From: Eretmocerus hayati
Taxonomy: Eukaryota; Arthropoda; Insecta; Hymenoptera; Aphelinidae
Assembly (NCBI GenBank): GCA_029851415.1
Contig: CM056744.1
Span: 89,391,907-89,455,906, forward strand
Length of the DNA stretch: 64,000 nucleotides
Direction: 5' to 3'
Part shown: positions 13,601 through 27,493 of the stretch, piece by piece
How positions within the stretch are numbered: the first letter of the stretch is position 1
Layout: the number at the start of each line of letters is the position of its first letter
The notes under the pieces: model-generated
Database searches by the model: none
What the model saw: the letters and a program-made list of their open reading frames with translations, nothing else
Told to the model about the DNA's origin: nothing
Translations under genes and position numbers: made by a program

Positions 13601-14661
13601 AGAAATTGTGCCAAAAAGAAAAATTTGACCCTCAAATTTGACAATTTTTGTGTAATCACTCATATATGACGCTGTGATAACAGTGTGCTGAACGTGGGTC
13701 GATCGATCAATTGAAACTTGTGACAATTTTTCATCCAAACCAGTCACTTTAGTTGAAGAGAAACTAGTAGTCAAAATACTTTTTGAGCCATCTAATCGAG
13801 CATCTAATCGTTTCAACGAATTATTCGCGGATTCTACGACAGAATATCAAGCGATTCATTGACTATCCTTCAATAGACGATTTATACGATTTTCATTTCA
13901 AAATAAATATGTGTTAATCACTTCTTTGTGATTGCGATGCGCTTGATTGTAAAATGTCGAACATCAGGAAATAATGAGCTTTGATCGTCACTTACAGATG
14001 ACAAATGCCTGCCTTTCGAGGAAAATGGAAAGGATTACGAATACTGCCCTCCCGATGATGAGCCAAACCACACTGTGTTTCCTATCAGGAGAAAAAAAAG
14101 CAAAAAGCCACTCGCTACTGAGTGTGTTTTTTGTAAAAATAATGAGTTGGGAGATGACTCTTATAAAACTCATATTCTTAAAGATGAAGAAGGGCGCACA
14201 ATATGTCCGATCTTGAGGTAAATTCAACAAATTTATTCAAGTAATTTTGGATCATTGCAATAGTTGGCTGATTTACACATACAGATAATTTGGAAATTAT
14301 GTAACCTTTGTGAGATGTAGGATAAGCTAGAGTGGTCTGAGAGAAATTCTTTACAATAATTAACAGAGTATTTGGTCAATTGGTTGAATCAAGCTCATAA
14401 TGAAATTAAGACTCGAGTTAAGAAGATGAGGTTTTTTCAAGATTTAAAAAAAATTGATTCCAATCTAAAACATCAACTCATCATAGCATCGACACTACAA
14501 ACGTTCTTTATTTTATTGAACTTGGTGCAAAAGCTCACCACGGTTAACGTTTCATCTGTTTCAGGAAATACAAATGCCCCATTTGTGGAGCCATCGGCGA
14601 CGAGGCTCACACGATCAAATATTGCCCCTTGGGCAAAAAAAACGCCCCAATCATACTCTGA
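10696..14661 (+). CDS. nanos-like: Nanos-family RNA-binding protein, short paralogue (3 exons)
   Basis: Exons are 10696-10885, 13998-14217 and 14565-14661. GT-AG junctions and phases are consistent and give 168 residues. Exon 2 holds the first zinc finger (C106, CX2CX12HX10C) and exon 3 the second (CX2CX7HX4C), which together form the CCHC pair diagnostic of Nanos. Nanos proteins act with Pumilio to repress translation of target mRNAs in the cytoplasm, mainly in germ cells. The N-terminal exon contains [11 protein letters not shown], resembling [10 protein letters not shown] in the downstream copy. The C-terminus stops 12 residues after the finger, while the downstream copy has about 28 more. 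The exon 1 assignment across a 3.1-kb intron rests on phase, the donor GTAAGC and that motif. The zinc-finger exons are certain. Confidence 0.8.
10886..13997 (+). other. Intron 1 of the nanos-like gene
   Basis: The donor is GTAAGC and the acceptor is CTTACAG. The intron holds only short open frames on either strand without domain character. An open frame at 12843-13250 has no AUG start and no recognisable motif. Confidence 0.55.
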
Positions 14662-14834
14662 GTTCAGCAGCTTCGTCAGCAGCTGATCATGCACGGATGA
14701 TAGTCGATTATTCGTATGAAAGTTTATTGAAAATGTTGAATCACAGAAATAGTTTATAAAAATAGATCTATCACTGTTAGAAGTCACAGTATATCGCAAA
14801 AGATAATCTCAGGAAGTACCTCTAATATCTCCAA

Positions 14835-16282
14835 TAAGAGCTAGTAGTTCCACGCGAGAGTGACCTACGAAAAAGGGCCATGTCTCAGATCCTTTCATTT
14901 TGTTAACATTTTTATTCGATTCTATGGTACAAAATATGAACTTTCCACCACCTATGGGGTCTCGAAAAAATGTTTTGGTCCCATGGCGAGAATTTTCGAA
15001 AATTAAGTAAAATACATTTTTTTTATTCTAGCAGCTTTTTTCACTAAAATGCAAGTAAGTCGAGTTTGCTCACAGATAGAGACATGCGGTTTGCAGCATT
15101 TAAAAGGCCTAAAATAAACTTATCGAGTAACTATTGAAAAGCTGATTTTGAGGTTATGGGCAGCCTGAACAAGCAAAAGTGTAAAAACCATTAAACAGTG
15201 AATTTCTCAGTTCCCGATTTTTTTTTATTTCTGAAAATCACATATTTGATGTAAAATTTTGTCTTCTTTCAGAAAAAGTGGTCCCGATTACCTTTCCTGC
15301 CGTCTAAGGCCTGTTCTTTTTCAATTTTTGCAAACCTATTTTTAGGCAGTTTGCAGTTGTCTGTTTACTGCGCATGCGCAGGAATTGGGACTCTTGAAAC
15401 CAATTTCATTGGAAAGCTTAGAAAATTTTCTCCAAAATGACTACTTGATGAAGTCAATTTCGTCAATTTGGCCCCTAGTTACAGTCTACGAAAGATGAAG
15501 CTTCAGCTCGAGAGCGTCAATAGGCAAACGATAGATCGTGCCCGGATTTTCCCAACTGTTGTTGCGTTGGCTCTGATCCACCTCTTGGTGGTTAGCGAGA
15601 TTCGGTGGTCTCTCAAACGTTGTAGCTCCGAGCCCAATTGATGAAATTGACTTCGTCAACTGGTCATATTTAAAGGAAATTTCCTTGGCTTTCCAATGGA
15701 ATTGGTTTCAAGAGCCTAAATTCCTGCGCATGTGCAGTAAACAGACGATTTCAAACTGCCTAAAAGATAGGTTTGCGAAAATTGGAGAAAACAGGCCTTA
15801 GACGGCAGGAAAGAAAACCGGGATATTCTTTTTCTGGAAGAACACAAAATTTTACATCATATATGTGATTTTCAGATAAAAAAAAATGGGCAACCGAGAA
15901 ATTCACTGTTTAATAATCATCTGATCTACACTTTAGCTCGTACGGGCCGCCAATAACCTTAAATTCCACTTTTCAATAGCGATTTCGAGAGGGTTTTAAA
16001 AGACCTTTCGAATACTGCGAGGAATACTGCAAACCGCATGTCTCTATCTGTAAGCAAATTTGACTTATTTGCATTTTAGTGAAAAAAAGCTGCTAGAATA
16101 AAAAAAATGTATTTTACTTAATTTTCGAAAATTCTCGTCATGGGACCAAAACATTTTTTCGGGACCTCATAGGTGGTGGAAAGTGCATATTTTGTACCGT
16201 AGAATCGAATAAAAATGTTAACAAACGGATCTGAGACATGACCCTTTTACGTAGGTCGCTCTCGCGTGGAACTACTCATAAG
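14835..16282. repeat. Large foldback element (~1.45 kb)
   Basis: The left arm contains AGTAGTTCCACGCGAGAG at about 14843. It is mirrored by CTCTCGCGTGGAACTACT near 16258-16275. The pairing extends inward through tracts such as CTGCAAACCGCATGTCTC to a centre near 15560. Arms are about 640 bp and imperfect. No ORF of interest. It lies directly downstream of the nanos-like gene and probably within or just after its 3' UTR. Confidence 0.75.
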
Positions 16283-19200
16283 CTTTGTCCCACGGTTCAA
16301 AATCGCCAAGAAAATCTATCGATTACATTCGTTTTTGTGAAACTGTACATGCTTCTCATGAAGCCGTAAACGAAGTTGAATAATCTATAAAGAGGTCTTT
16401 CAATCAGTCAACTTTAGCTTTCCCTAGGGAACATTCGATCATTAGCATTCTCACATGACCTGGGTGGATCCAAAATTTTTTTACTACCTTTTCCGTCCAA
16501 GTTACAAGCTTCAAAGGCAAACTGTTTTACATGGATGGTTTCAGAGACACCAAAGCATGCACGAATTCTGATCCAAGAAGATTGTATCTATTACAATCTG
16601 GTAGCTCTTTCTATATAAATGATTATGCAGCTTGGTTTGATGTATAATTGTCCAAACTTCCAGAATATTACTATCAAATTCCCCTCAGATCAGCACTTTT
16701 CAAATTTTAGCCCAAAGAATATGTTTCATTTTGTACTAGCAGCTCCAGGTCCCACCTGAGAGATAATTTGATAGCATATTCTGGAAGTTCAGACAATCTT
16801 GCATTGAGATCAAGCAATGTGATCATTTTTGGGATGAGTTTTCGGAATCGAGTAGAGCTGAAGAGACGAAATTGATGGTGTATACCCAGGCTTTTCCATA
16901 AGCTTCCGTGTATTGGAAATTTTTCTAATGAAGCTCTTAACCCTGGTGGGAGAAATCGTCGAAAAATCTCGAAGTACAGCCTACTTGTACTCTTTTAAAC
17001 AATTTACAAAATGAATACGATTTTTTTCGATGGAATGGTTTCTGTGAGGCTGCCATTCCATGGTTGGATGGAGCACAGCCTTGCAGGATCATGTAAAACT
17101 TTTTATAAACTCAAGAACCATTAGTTATTTTTGTGATCTCAAAACTGCTGTTTCACAAATTTCTGTACTATGAAGCGCATTGGAGTTAAGGATAACTTAC
17201 TGAGGCTATCATAGCATATTGTAATTACATCTACATTATTACAAAGTCCATACTGGTCATAGTTCATGATATTTTTACACGACGCTTGCAAGCTGCAATC
17301 AAGCTGCAAGAGATCAACTGTTACATTTGATTTTACAAGAAAATAAGCTCTATCATTTGGTTTACTTATACAGAAATCGAATTTTTACAAAGCATGAATT
17401 TCTCCACTGGTATCCTTGCTAACTACAATTTAATGGCGATGTGAAGATGTTATTAAGACTGAAGTACAAAGATACAAAGAGCACAGAAAGTAATTTGAGA
17501 AAGTTCTCATTGCCTATGTTGATGAATAGGCAAGTACTCATGTTTCCGTTCTCTCAATATTGACTTTCTGTTGAATACCTATGACATTTCTACATTGAAA
17601 CTTTAGTGAGGATAATTAATGTATATGTTGAGTTTGTAGATTCTACATGAGGCATGTCAAGTATCGAGTCAAGTATGCAAAATGCACCCACATCTGCATC
17701 CAAAGATTGAGAGAGAGAGAATTCAACTTGAATCTGAAAGTGTCAGTTGCTGTCCTTATGCACTCAAAGTTCATTATTGACAGCTTTATTTCGGATGTGT
17801 CATATCTCTTTGATTATGTTGCATTTTATAAAATGTAAGTAAGTCCAGAAATATGTATGTGAGGTAGAGTAAGTACCAAGTGTCCAAAATTCTTGTTGCA
17901 CCTTGATCAAGCTATGACTAATATATTCCACGAGAAATAATTAGAATAGGATAATTGTAGATGGAAAAAAATTCTCAAATTGTCTGTGCACTCCATGGAG
18001 CAAGTCATGAAAAGTTCTTCAACTTTTATAATTCTAAAAATCGATTGTGTGTTCTAGAGGATGTGAAAAGCTGATCGAGTCACTTACTTAAGCATGTGTG
18101 AAAATTTATGCAAGACTCGCCTTAGACGCATAAGACCGCATAATGATTTGTACCACCTCGGTATTTATATGGAAACGCAAAACCCTTGTTGTGCAATCAC
18201 TATGTCATACATTTTAATAAAAGGTCGGTTTTACATCTGATTTTGAAGTGATTGAGTGAAGAAACTTTGAGAGTGTTGCTGTAATATAATGTCTAATAAG
18301 TGCATAGCGTAAAGTTGGGCCATTCTGCTGCGAGTATGGTTTTGACCCACTCCATAAAGTGTAACTGCTGTTGAGGAAAACCACCACATCTAAGATTTCT
18401 CCAATTGCTGCGCCATATTAATTTTCCACGTTCAGGTGGTCATTAGACTGTTTTGGCACCTCAAATTTTTGAGTCGCTGCACTATTGTGCAATCTCTTTG
18501 ATTCTACCAATTTTACTTCAAATTGATGTAATGTGAGAACAGCTCAATATTTTCCACCTCGGTTTTAATCCAACATTCATTTTTTGAGCTATGGAAACTA
18601 ATTTTGCAGAAAATCTAGCTTTTCTGAAATACCTTCAATTTTAGATAGAAAATCTATTTGACTAGAATACACTGGCGTTTCAATCGAGGATTAAGGCTCT
18701 TTGCGTCACGGCTCACTGGAGACTCGAAGCACAACATAAGATGTTTATTTACCGATGGAAGCTGGCTTCTCGGCTTCTAGAATCAAAACAATGGCAGAAG
18801 ATCCGCGAGGTCCATCCTGGAGATCGTGATGCTTTTGAGTTGAGCACTCGATCTGACTTTGCCGATGCATTTGCCGTTATAATCAAAAAGTCTGTACGAG
18901 ATTTTACGGTGAGAAGGAAATTTTAACACATGATTACGAAACAAGCGTTCGTTGTTCGTTCAATCCTTTCAATCATTAATATATATAACTGATACTGATG
19001 CACTACAACACAGCACACGCACAAAATTCACACTTATACTGACTTGTTGCCGTCTTTGTCTTGAGAGAAAGTGGGAGGCGCATCGCGAGCCGATGCCAAG
19101 ACGGGCAAAGCATAATAGCCAGCAATGGCTGTTGAAAATACACAAATGCTGCGATTGGCTGTTACCGAAGAAGAGCATATTATAGCAGCGCCTCTGCGAT

Positions 19201-19632
19201 CCCCACTTTTCTGTTCGTCTCTTGCCGCAGTAGTTGCCGGCCGGCCGGCTCCTTTCACAATAATTCTGCGGCATTCGAGCGTTTGCATTTGCACGCATCT
19301 GATCCCTTTTCCCGAAATCCTGGGGCTCAACTTTTCATCTCGCGTAATTTTGCCATCTCTTCAAAATCCGGACGTGCAGAGTTGTTGAACATCACCGGTG
19401 TCCAGCCATTGTATACTACTACACCATTGATAAACAACTTTGTGTCCTGTCATCAGCTGTACTACTCTTCTGCTACTATTGTCAAACAATCGTCTTGGTG
19501 CAAAAAAAGTATCAGCGGCCGGCTTCGAGGACAAGTTGCTATTTTGCAGCGTTGCAGACAGCAGCATCAGTCGATAGTCAGAACGTCGCAAGTTTATATT
19601 AAGAGGGCACCAAATCAGAAGACATCATCGCC
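16283..19632. other. Spacer between the two Nanos genes
   Basis: Mostly AT-rich non-coding sequence. The only stretch with coding flavour is 18741-18908: a 56-codon frame beginning MFIYRWKLASRLL and ending SVRDFT before a GTGAGA donor. It has an AG directly before its ATG, but no partner exon was recognised. The last several hundred bases before 19633 are probably 5' UTR and promoter of nanos. Overlapping open frames on both strands there disagree with each other and were not called. Confidence 0.4.
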
Positions 19633-22462
19633 ATGGCTAGCGTGATGAGAGGACAATTTGCCGGCTGGAGTAGTGGATTTCAAGCTTCAAGCTTTCGAGG
19701 ATGTGCTGTCGGCGTCAAGCAACATCATCAGCAGGTCCATCATCATAGACCTGCTAATAATAACACGATTGTCTCGTCGCCGATTTTTACTGCCGTCGCT
19801 TATCCCTGTAACCCGAGCTTAGAGGACGAGCTGAGCCGTCTGTTCGCCGATTTTCGAAGTAGCCACATTGCCAAGCAGTCTGAGCACGGTGAGTTTTTTA
19901 TTCCATCACATTCAATCTAGTTTTATCTCTTTTCTACGTACGACTTTGCCTTGTTGTGCTCTTTACAATTTTATCGGGAGTATGATTCAAAATGCATTTT
20001 TTGTATTTTTTTCGAGTATCGTCAACGTATCGCGTCCAACCCTGCGCTTTCCACAATACGTAACAGTTTTGCTTGCATCTTCTTTTATAGTTCGTTTTCT
20101 TCCGTTTCGATACGTTCGTCTCAAATTTGAATCGGAACAACATTGTATAGTATTCGAACGAAGATATTGAGTTTGGATCGAATCTAATTTTGAATCGTTG
20201 CCGTAACTGCGTCTTCTTGAGTTTTACTAAACACTGCCACCTGTTGCTCGTCAGATTAGTTCGTCGCTGTTTATTGATGTCAAGTTTTTTCGGCCTTTTT
20301 TCATTCTGATTGTGCGTTATACGTTTTACAGAAGGAAATTTCGAATTATGAGATCGCGAATGCGATGACGAATTCTTTTTCTACTCCTGAAGTGAGGAAG
20401 ATGACCGCTCGTGACGTTATTATCCCATATTTTAAATACACATAATGACGGTTTCTATATCGTGAAAGTGATACTATAAATCCTGATTTGGCCGTTGCAA
20501 ATGATCTCATGAAATCTAGCGTTCGTCATTGGTTTCGGTTTTGATGAGCGTCCAACTTCAAAAATAGAAATAACCGTTGGCCATCGTGGAGACTAATCCT
20601 TTCGCATTAGATTTGACATACGACATTCAAGAAGGTTGTTATGAAATATTGAGATACGTACTCGACGTTGCCACTTTAATTTTCAAAACATTCGGAAAAT
20701 GATTAGAATTCGAAGAAGCAAGTGAAGACGGGAGGAAGAGTTTCTACGAATAAAGACGCGGCACAAGCGGCACACTGCACAAAGGGCTATCCTTTGTCAA
20801 AGGATGCCGCCTGCTTGCTTGTTTTGATTCGCGCTCTCTGCACCACTTGTTATTTTCTTGATGGCAGCAGCAGCAGCCATCGGTGCGGCTGCATGATGTG
20901 GACAGTGCGATAAGCCAGCGCCAGTTTTTCAAAAATAAATGTACATTGATATTATGTATTTATATAGTAGAGGTACCGTGGTGTTTATATACATTTTGTT
21001 TTTACGCTTCTTTTTTTTTCTAATTTTTTGCCCATGACACATTGCACGGCAGAGATATTTGACTTTTTGTTTTATAATTCTATATTTTATCGCAATGCGA
21101 TCCGTGCTCAACGGATCAAGATTCAATGCAACGGTTTAGGCGATAAAATAATCGATAACATGCGTAAGTACACTTGTGCTCATATGTGATCTTTCTCGTC
21201 ATCGGAACTCTTCTTTGACGCGTGCACTGAATTGATTGATCTTGTCGCGATATGTGACCCTGTATATACTTATTTGTTGGCAATTGATGGTAAGTACTGC
21301 ATCCAGGGTCGAAATTCATGTTCAATAGACATGTCTTGGTCTGCCTTTGAAATTTTCAATTGAAATGACATGCAAAAAGTGCGTAAGCTGAAAACGATCA
21401 AAACTTGGCTGAGAAACCATGGTTTGGCATCGATATATTTTAGGTAAATATTATTGTTTTCGTGAGACGTTTGGCAACAGACGAATTGTATGAAAAGAAA
21501 AATTTTACTGTTGACGCGGTCAAGCATGAGGTCAAGTAAAACACTTCTGTTTCCAAAACTTTCGGTTTAAGTGAGTCCCATCAGCTGCGAACCAAAGCTG
21601 ATGTTAGTGAAAGGTCAATGCATAGATCTTCCAATCGTTGCACTTGCCCATTATTAAAATGTTTAGAACGACCGTTTTAACGAAACGTTTTGCTGCCGGG
21701 GCTGAATAATTTCACATACTCGCCAAAAGTGTGTTTCTGATTTCTGAGTATCATAAGGGTGACCCTAACACTTGGATGTTTCATTTGCGTAGGTAATGAA
21801 GTTTGGAACGAATTTAAAACGAATGGTCTGGACACCGAGTATGTTCCTGATACTGAGAACTTCTGCCTCACCCCGAACAACAAAAAGAAGAACAAAAAAC
21901 CTCTGCCCAGTGAATGCGTGTTCTGCAAAAACAATGGAGAAGATCAGAAGATCTACAAGGATCATCTATTGAAGGATATCGATGGCAGAATTTTGTGTCC
22001 AATCTTAAGGTGAGAAACCAATTTCGAGTTAGTCTTACGTGATATCTTATTATTGCACGTCAGGAAGAACTGTGCTTCTACCCGTTGCTGTTATAAATAA
22101 TGCCCCTATAAGTCAACATTTTTGATTATATACTTACTGGATTTTTAACATTTTTCTCTGAATACGAGAAAGGTGACCTTATTGCAATCACTGCGTGTGT
22201 GTTACAGGATTGTTTCTAATCAGATGGGATGGGATCCACTAGCATATTGAAATAGACCTCTTATAATTACAACTACAAAATCATCAATATTCTAATTCTT
22301 CTTAACTTTTCCAGGAAATATACGTGTCCGATTTGTGGAGCCAGTGGTGACGATTCCCATACCATCAAGTATTGCCCAAAGAATAAGCATCCTCAACCTT
22401 TGGCCTCGATGAACGCATTGAAGTCTCTGAGGAACTCGACTGGACGTCGCCGATCCAAGTAA
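19633..22462 (+). CDS. nanos: Nanos RNA-binding zinc-finger protein (3 exons)
   Basis: Exons are 19633-19888, 21793-22009 and 22315-22462. GT-AG junctions are consistent and give 206 residues. The start ATGG lies in a good context (ATCGCCATGG). Residues 1-85 are low-complexity, with His/Gln stretches and the helix-like [13 protein letters not shown]. Residues 127-178 form the paired zinc fingers: C127, C130, H143, C154, then C162, C165, H173, C178, spaced CX2CX12HX10C and CX2CX7HX4C as in all Nanos proteins. The second intron splits the two fingers, exactly as in the upstream paralogue. The family represses mRNAs with Pumilio to set posterior pattern and protect germ cells. The tail ends in a basic GRRRSK. 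This copy keeps the longer tail and is the likelier orthologue of single-copy insect nanos. Confidence 0.92.
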
Positions 22463-25400
22463 ATCATACGCTCATTGTACATGAGTTCGATTTTTTGTGG
22501 AGCTTTTGCTCTCATTCTATTAGAGCTCTATCGAAGGTGCTCTATAATGACCAAGTTTTTGCTCAAGATCTTTCCGTTTCCTGCACTTGGTTCCGATACA
22601 ATTCAAAAATTGTAGAATATCTATTACTATTTCATTTGTACTTCCATACAAGATTGTAACTTACATTTATGTCATTTGTGAGTGTATCAACTGGTGTCTT
22701 GAGCTCCAACTACTGGTCCCATACTGAAGATTTATACAGATTTTGTATATAGCATAGATTTTATATTCCTAAGTACTTTGCTCATCGTGTAAGTTTACAA
22801 GATCGAAGTTTTTATAATCAAAGTCATTTAGAGATTCAACTGTTGGATTTACAGTTTGTTCGCTCCCTCGAGGGAAAACTATGAGATCAAGTTTTGTGTA
22901 CAGACACTCATATTCTGTATGGTTTCATACTGCAAGGCAATTTTGCCAACTTCAAATTTTGATATGCATTTTTGACCATAGATCAACAATCAAGAATTTT
23001 TGAAACATATTACCCAATGTACAAATCCATTTGTACTTGGATGTTGTGTATGCTTTTGAGATGAACACATTTTGGAATATGATGGATGTTGAAGAAGTAG
23101 TTCTGAAAGTACCCCTCGCATGTATTGATACTACGAGACAGCCTTGACAAGCCTGGGATCCTTTCTGAAGTTAGCGTGTGAATGTTGTGTTCCAACTTGG
23201 AAAAGATCATGATAGTGTGAGGAGTTTTTATTCAACAATCAAGTCTCCCAATCATCATTATTTGAGCAGAGCTATCGCTGCAATTTGAGTACTTGGACTT
23301 CCTGATTATGCTTGTCCTTGGAATTTGTTTCAGACTTCTTTGGAGTCGTTTCAAACAAGAACTCGAGTCTATTATGTGCCCTGTGTCTTGATTTGAAACT
23401 ATTTTTGGTAATCATTTGGCAATAAATTTCATATATCATTCATGCTGATGAATCGAGCATTATTCCCGCACGTATTCAATTATTTGGTCACTGTCTTATT
23501 ACGATTACTTGTTATTATACCTGGATACTATGTAGATGTGTAACTTCAGCGATTTAATGTTCCCAGAGCTTTTGAAGCCAACTTGACAACCTCTGTGCAT
23601 AATTGGTTATGCATTTGTTGTTTTTCAACTTGGTCAGCTTGGGATCGTACTTGATACTTGATGATTTGATCTATGCATTAGAATTTCTTGATTGTACCGT
23701 GTACATGAGATCCTTCACCCTAAGCATTTTTGATTTATGAATGATAAGATGGACAATCTTGATTTGGTGAAGATTAGCATGTTTTCATGTATTTTTATTC
23801 CAATTTTACACTTATGCGTCTTGGAGAAGATATATATATATATATATTAAGAGAAAAATGAAGTCGAATCTAATGTGGAAACTGTCTTTTTTCAATGAAT
23901 TGATTGAACATAGCGAACGAAAATCAATTGATGAAACGCATTGTACTGGTTAAATGAATTAAGTGAACATATACGTATTTATGTCGCGAATTGTAAAATC
24001 GAAATGTCAGGATAGAGAATGAAGCAATCCATACATCATCACTCAGCATTCTTATGAATTTCCACAATCTAAATGAATCCACTATTATTTTAAGGAATTG
24101 CACACCTATTTGTCTTACGACAAGTTGCTCCGAATTGTAAATTTTGATGTATTTTATTTGTCCAGAATTGATCCATTTTTTAGAGCAAGCTATAGTTTAA
24201 GTGCTCCATACTTCTTGCAAATTCCACCATTCGACACCTAGACCGATTCATTAACTAATTATTATTTTAGAATTTGGATTTCTTCACATGTATATTCATG
24301 CAAAGTTAAATGATCCCTGATGATTTGACAAGGGTCAAGAGTATCTGTAAGGTTCAAATGAGCTTGTAGCATTCATGGGTAGATTTCGTACTCACATTTG
24401 AGCTCAACTTTGAGTACTTTTTACTTAAGTTTATCCCTGATAGTGTTGCAAATATTTTATTTAATTGAATTAACTCTTGGATCCACTTGAAGATGGACAA
24501 GATCACTTGGTATTTTCATCTAGTAGAATTAAGTTGTACTTTTTATGTTAGTAAGTCCAAACGTTTGTCACGATTTCCTTGTACTCACCGTGTGATGCAA
24601 GAGAGAGAAGGCCAAATTTGGAATGTAGTTATAATGGTGATGAATAAAATTTTGACTTGAACATTGGCGATTTCTGTGGATGTTCGCCCGACTCCTTGGG
24701 AATAGGATTTGAAAGTGATAAAATTTGATTACCCATTCTATTTCAATTTTAATCGATTCCAATGAATAGGCCGTCTTTCCAAAGGTATCAACTAACAGAT
24801 GTAGAATTAGCTTGATTTCTTTGAATTTGAATTTTAGGATGGCATTGATCTATTTTGCTCTTTCCGTTCAGAAATTTTCGATTTCAGTCCAAACAAATTC
24901 TCATGATCCTTACTATTTTCACAGATAAAATTTGATGAACGATATTATGACCAACTTATGTTACGACTTCGCTCTGATCTCCTAAGCTCGAATGGAATTT
25001 GTAAAGCCCGTTTTTATTCAAAATTTTATTTCACGAGCCAAATGCAGCTCGTGAATATTGTGGGCCTGATGAGAAAGTCCGTCGAGATGCTGATGTATCT
25101 AGAATCTCAGAAATCTTTTTCAAGCGTGGCAATTTTCGCTTCGAATGGTTAAAACAAACGTCAAATCTAGCTTCGGATCACCTTGAGCACCACCTTGTCA
25201 TAATTTAGAGAGATCGCGATAAGCGATAGTATTGATACACACAATTATTGGATTCTGTATGTGATACAAGGTGATTATTTTCTTGCTTCCAACGGAGAAA
25301 ACGCCATTATCGAAAAGGCATTTCCTCCGTTTCCAGCAAGAAAATACTGTATGTACCTCGTTCGGAAAAGCGTGTTTTCCCGAACTCTGTACATAATATA

Positions 25401-27489
25401 CTATTCTGAGAGATGGTAATGAAATAAGAAGTGTGTGTACACGCAAAACACAACGTCATCTTTTGACAAATTACTTTACAATTTTCAAGTGTGCGTGTCT
25501 CTTCAAGAGACTCTTGGTGTCTTCTAATGTCACTAAGATGAAGCTAAATTGTGCCCTCGTCACTCTGAAATTCGATTACTTCAGTAAATTCTTTCCTATT
25601 ATATTAATATAAATTATTTTTTCTCATTATGTAAATATAATCCATGCATGCTAGCAGATTGTTGTAAAACTCGTGATCAATTTTTCATTGAAAATTTACA
25701 TATTTTAGACTTTGCAAAACCGGTGGTTTTTGTTTTAGATTGAAGCTGCCCGTACGCGCTGTGTGTGGTTTGTGGAAAATTCAGAAGTATCTAGAGCAAG
25801 CCTTCCCACTTGAATCATCTTTGCGGATAGTTTGTTCATTGTGATGTGGTGTTATTTTAGATTTGGAAAAAAGAGAATTTTCGATTACTATTCATATGAA
25901 TATAACATCATGACAAACATACTCTTGGATCTATTCGAAACAATGGACGCTAAGCGCGCGATGCCTCGACTCTCTGCTCGTATACAAGAAACGCTGAAAA
26001 GATTGATAATAAAAATTGGTATTACAATCCATTGACTAACGCAACCCAAGCTCGCAAACAAGCGGGAAAACCCGAGTTTCAGAAATTTTTTCGCCAGACT
26101 GCATAAAAATTACAAAAGCTGCACAGCGTTGGAAGAATCACGCGCTTGGGGTTTTCCGCAAGACTCGGAAATTAATATGCCGTAGAAGGTGAATTGCACC
26201 TTTATCTCCGACACAATATAAACTAATATGTATTGGAGTAGTATTATGTGTATGAGTCCCGTGGAAACTTTGAAATAATGTGTGCCTGCTTGTACAAATT
26301 TTAGAAACGCTTGGAAAAAAATTCGTGCCGGTCATTTCGACGTATTTTTTTTTTTGGTGCTCTTTTCGGCGCAATCATTAGTTTGGCGATCCAAGGTCGC
26401 CAAAAAAATTAGCGAAAAAGGGGTCAAAATGTCAGTTCTGGGCGTACTGTGGTTTTAGATTTTTTCGATCTTTGTCTTCGAGTTGTGAGTGTGAAACGTC
26501 GCGGTGGGGCTCGTTTGAGATTCGGAATGCTATCAAGCACCAGGTACCACTGCTGTAAGAGCCCAAAGACCACTTTTTGTGTGCATGACGAGTATGTACA
26601 TACATTTTAAGGCGCAATTTTACTTAGAATTTTACTCCCTCAGTTTCCCTTGATAAAAGTGTATTCGCCTCAGTTTTTTTCGAAGTATCTGATGGCCAAA
26701 CGAAAACCCCAAAACCTCAAGGCTGTCTTGAATCGCTTGGCCGTGAGATCAACTTTAGCGTCAAATGTCAGGTTCCGTGCGACGCTACCGTGTTACGCGT
26801 GTTATCCTTATGGTACCAATGAGTGGAAATTTCTAAATCCGTGTGCGAGTCGAATTACATATTATATGTTTGAAAATGTCGAAAAATACACGTCAGAACC
26901 GTGGAATTTGGGGTTGGTAGTGTTGGCACATTTTCGGCCTCCAAATTATAGTTTCAACGAAACTATACTTACTCGTATACGATTCTTGCACTTTGCCTCA
27001 AGCTAACTTCATTTTGTTGATCTTTACTTATTATAGTTTTCCATACCCGGTGCGATAAATTATTGCATTTGAATCAGGTGAGTCATAATCATAGCTGAAG
27101 TAAAAAATATGCTATAACCCCGACAAGAATTACTTGTAGCTCCTGCGTAATTCACCATACACCTATAATTCTGAATAAGTATAATGTACAGCACTAATAT
27201 ATGTGAATAGTCTAAAAAAAGACTCGAAAGCACCTCGCTCTAAGCTCCTCCTTGAAGTGCGTTATTGTACCACAAGGAGGTGGAATCTCCTGTCCAAGAT
27301 ATACTTGAACATTTCCTCCCTAGTTAAGTACATTAAAAATTTCAGCCCAACGTGCGACTGCAACTATCGTGATAGATATAATTAGACAATTTCAAAGTGA
27401 CTAATGCATTTCCAAAATGTGCATCAAGCTCATCTACATTTTGGGCGTTTGGAATTATCATCAACGGTAAATTATTAAGACCGAGTAAA
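22463..27489. other. 3' flank of nanos and intergenic sequence
   Basis: No supported gene. An AATAAA at 23421-23426, about 960 bases past the stop, and another near 24645 are candidate polyadenylation signals for a long nanos 3' UTR. Short AT dinucleotide runs occur near 23830. A short imperfect palindrome sits near 25270-25355. Remaining open frames look random. Confidence 0.4.
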
Positions 27490-27493
27490 GACA

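Noticed and set aside
19283..19645. 120-codon frame upstream of nanos
   Set aside because: Overlaps the nanos start in another frame and has an opposite-strand open frame; better read as 5' UTR.
26650..27006. 118-codon frame after nanos
   Set aside because: No ATG start, no family resemblance and no splice support.
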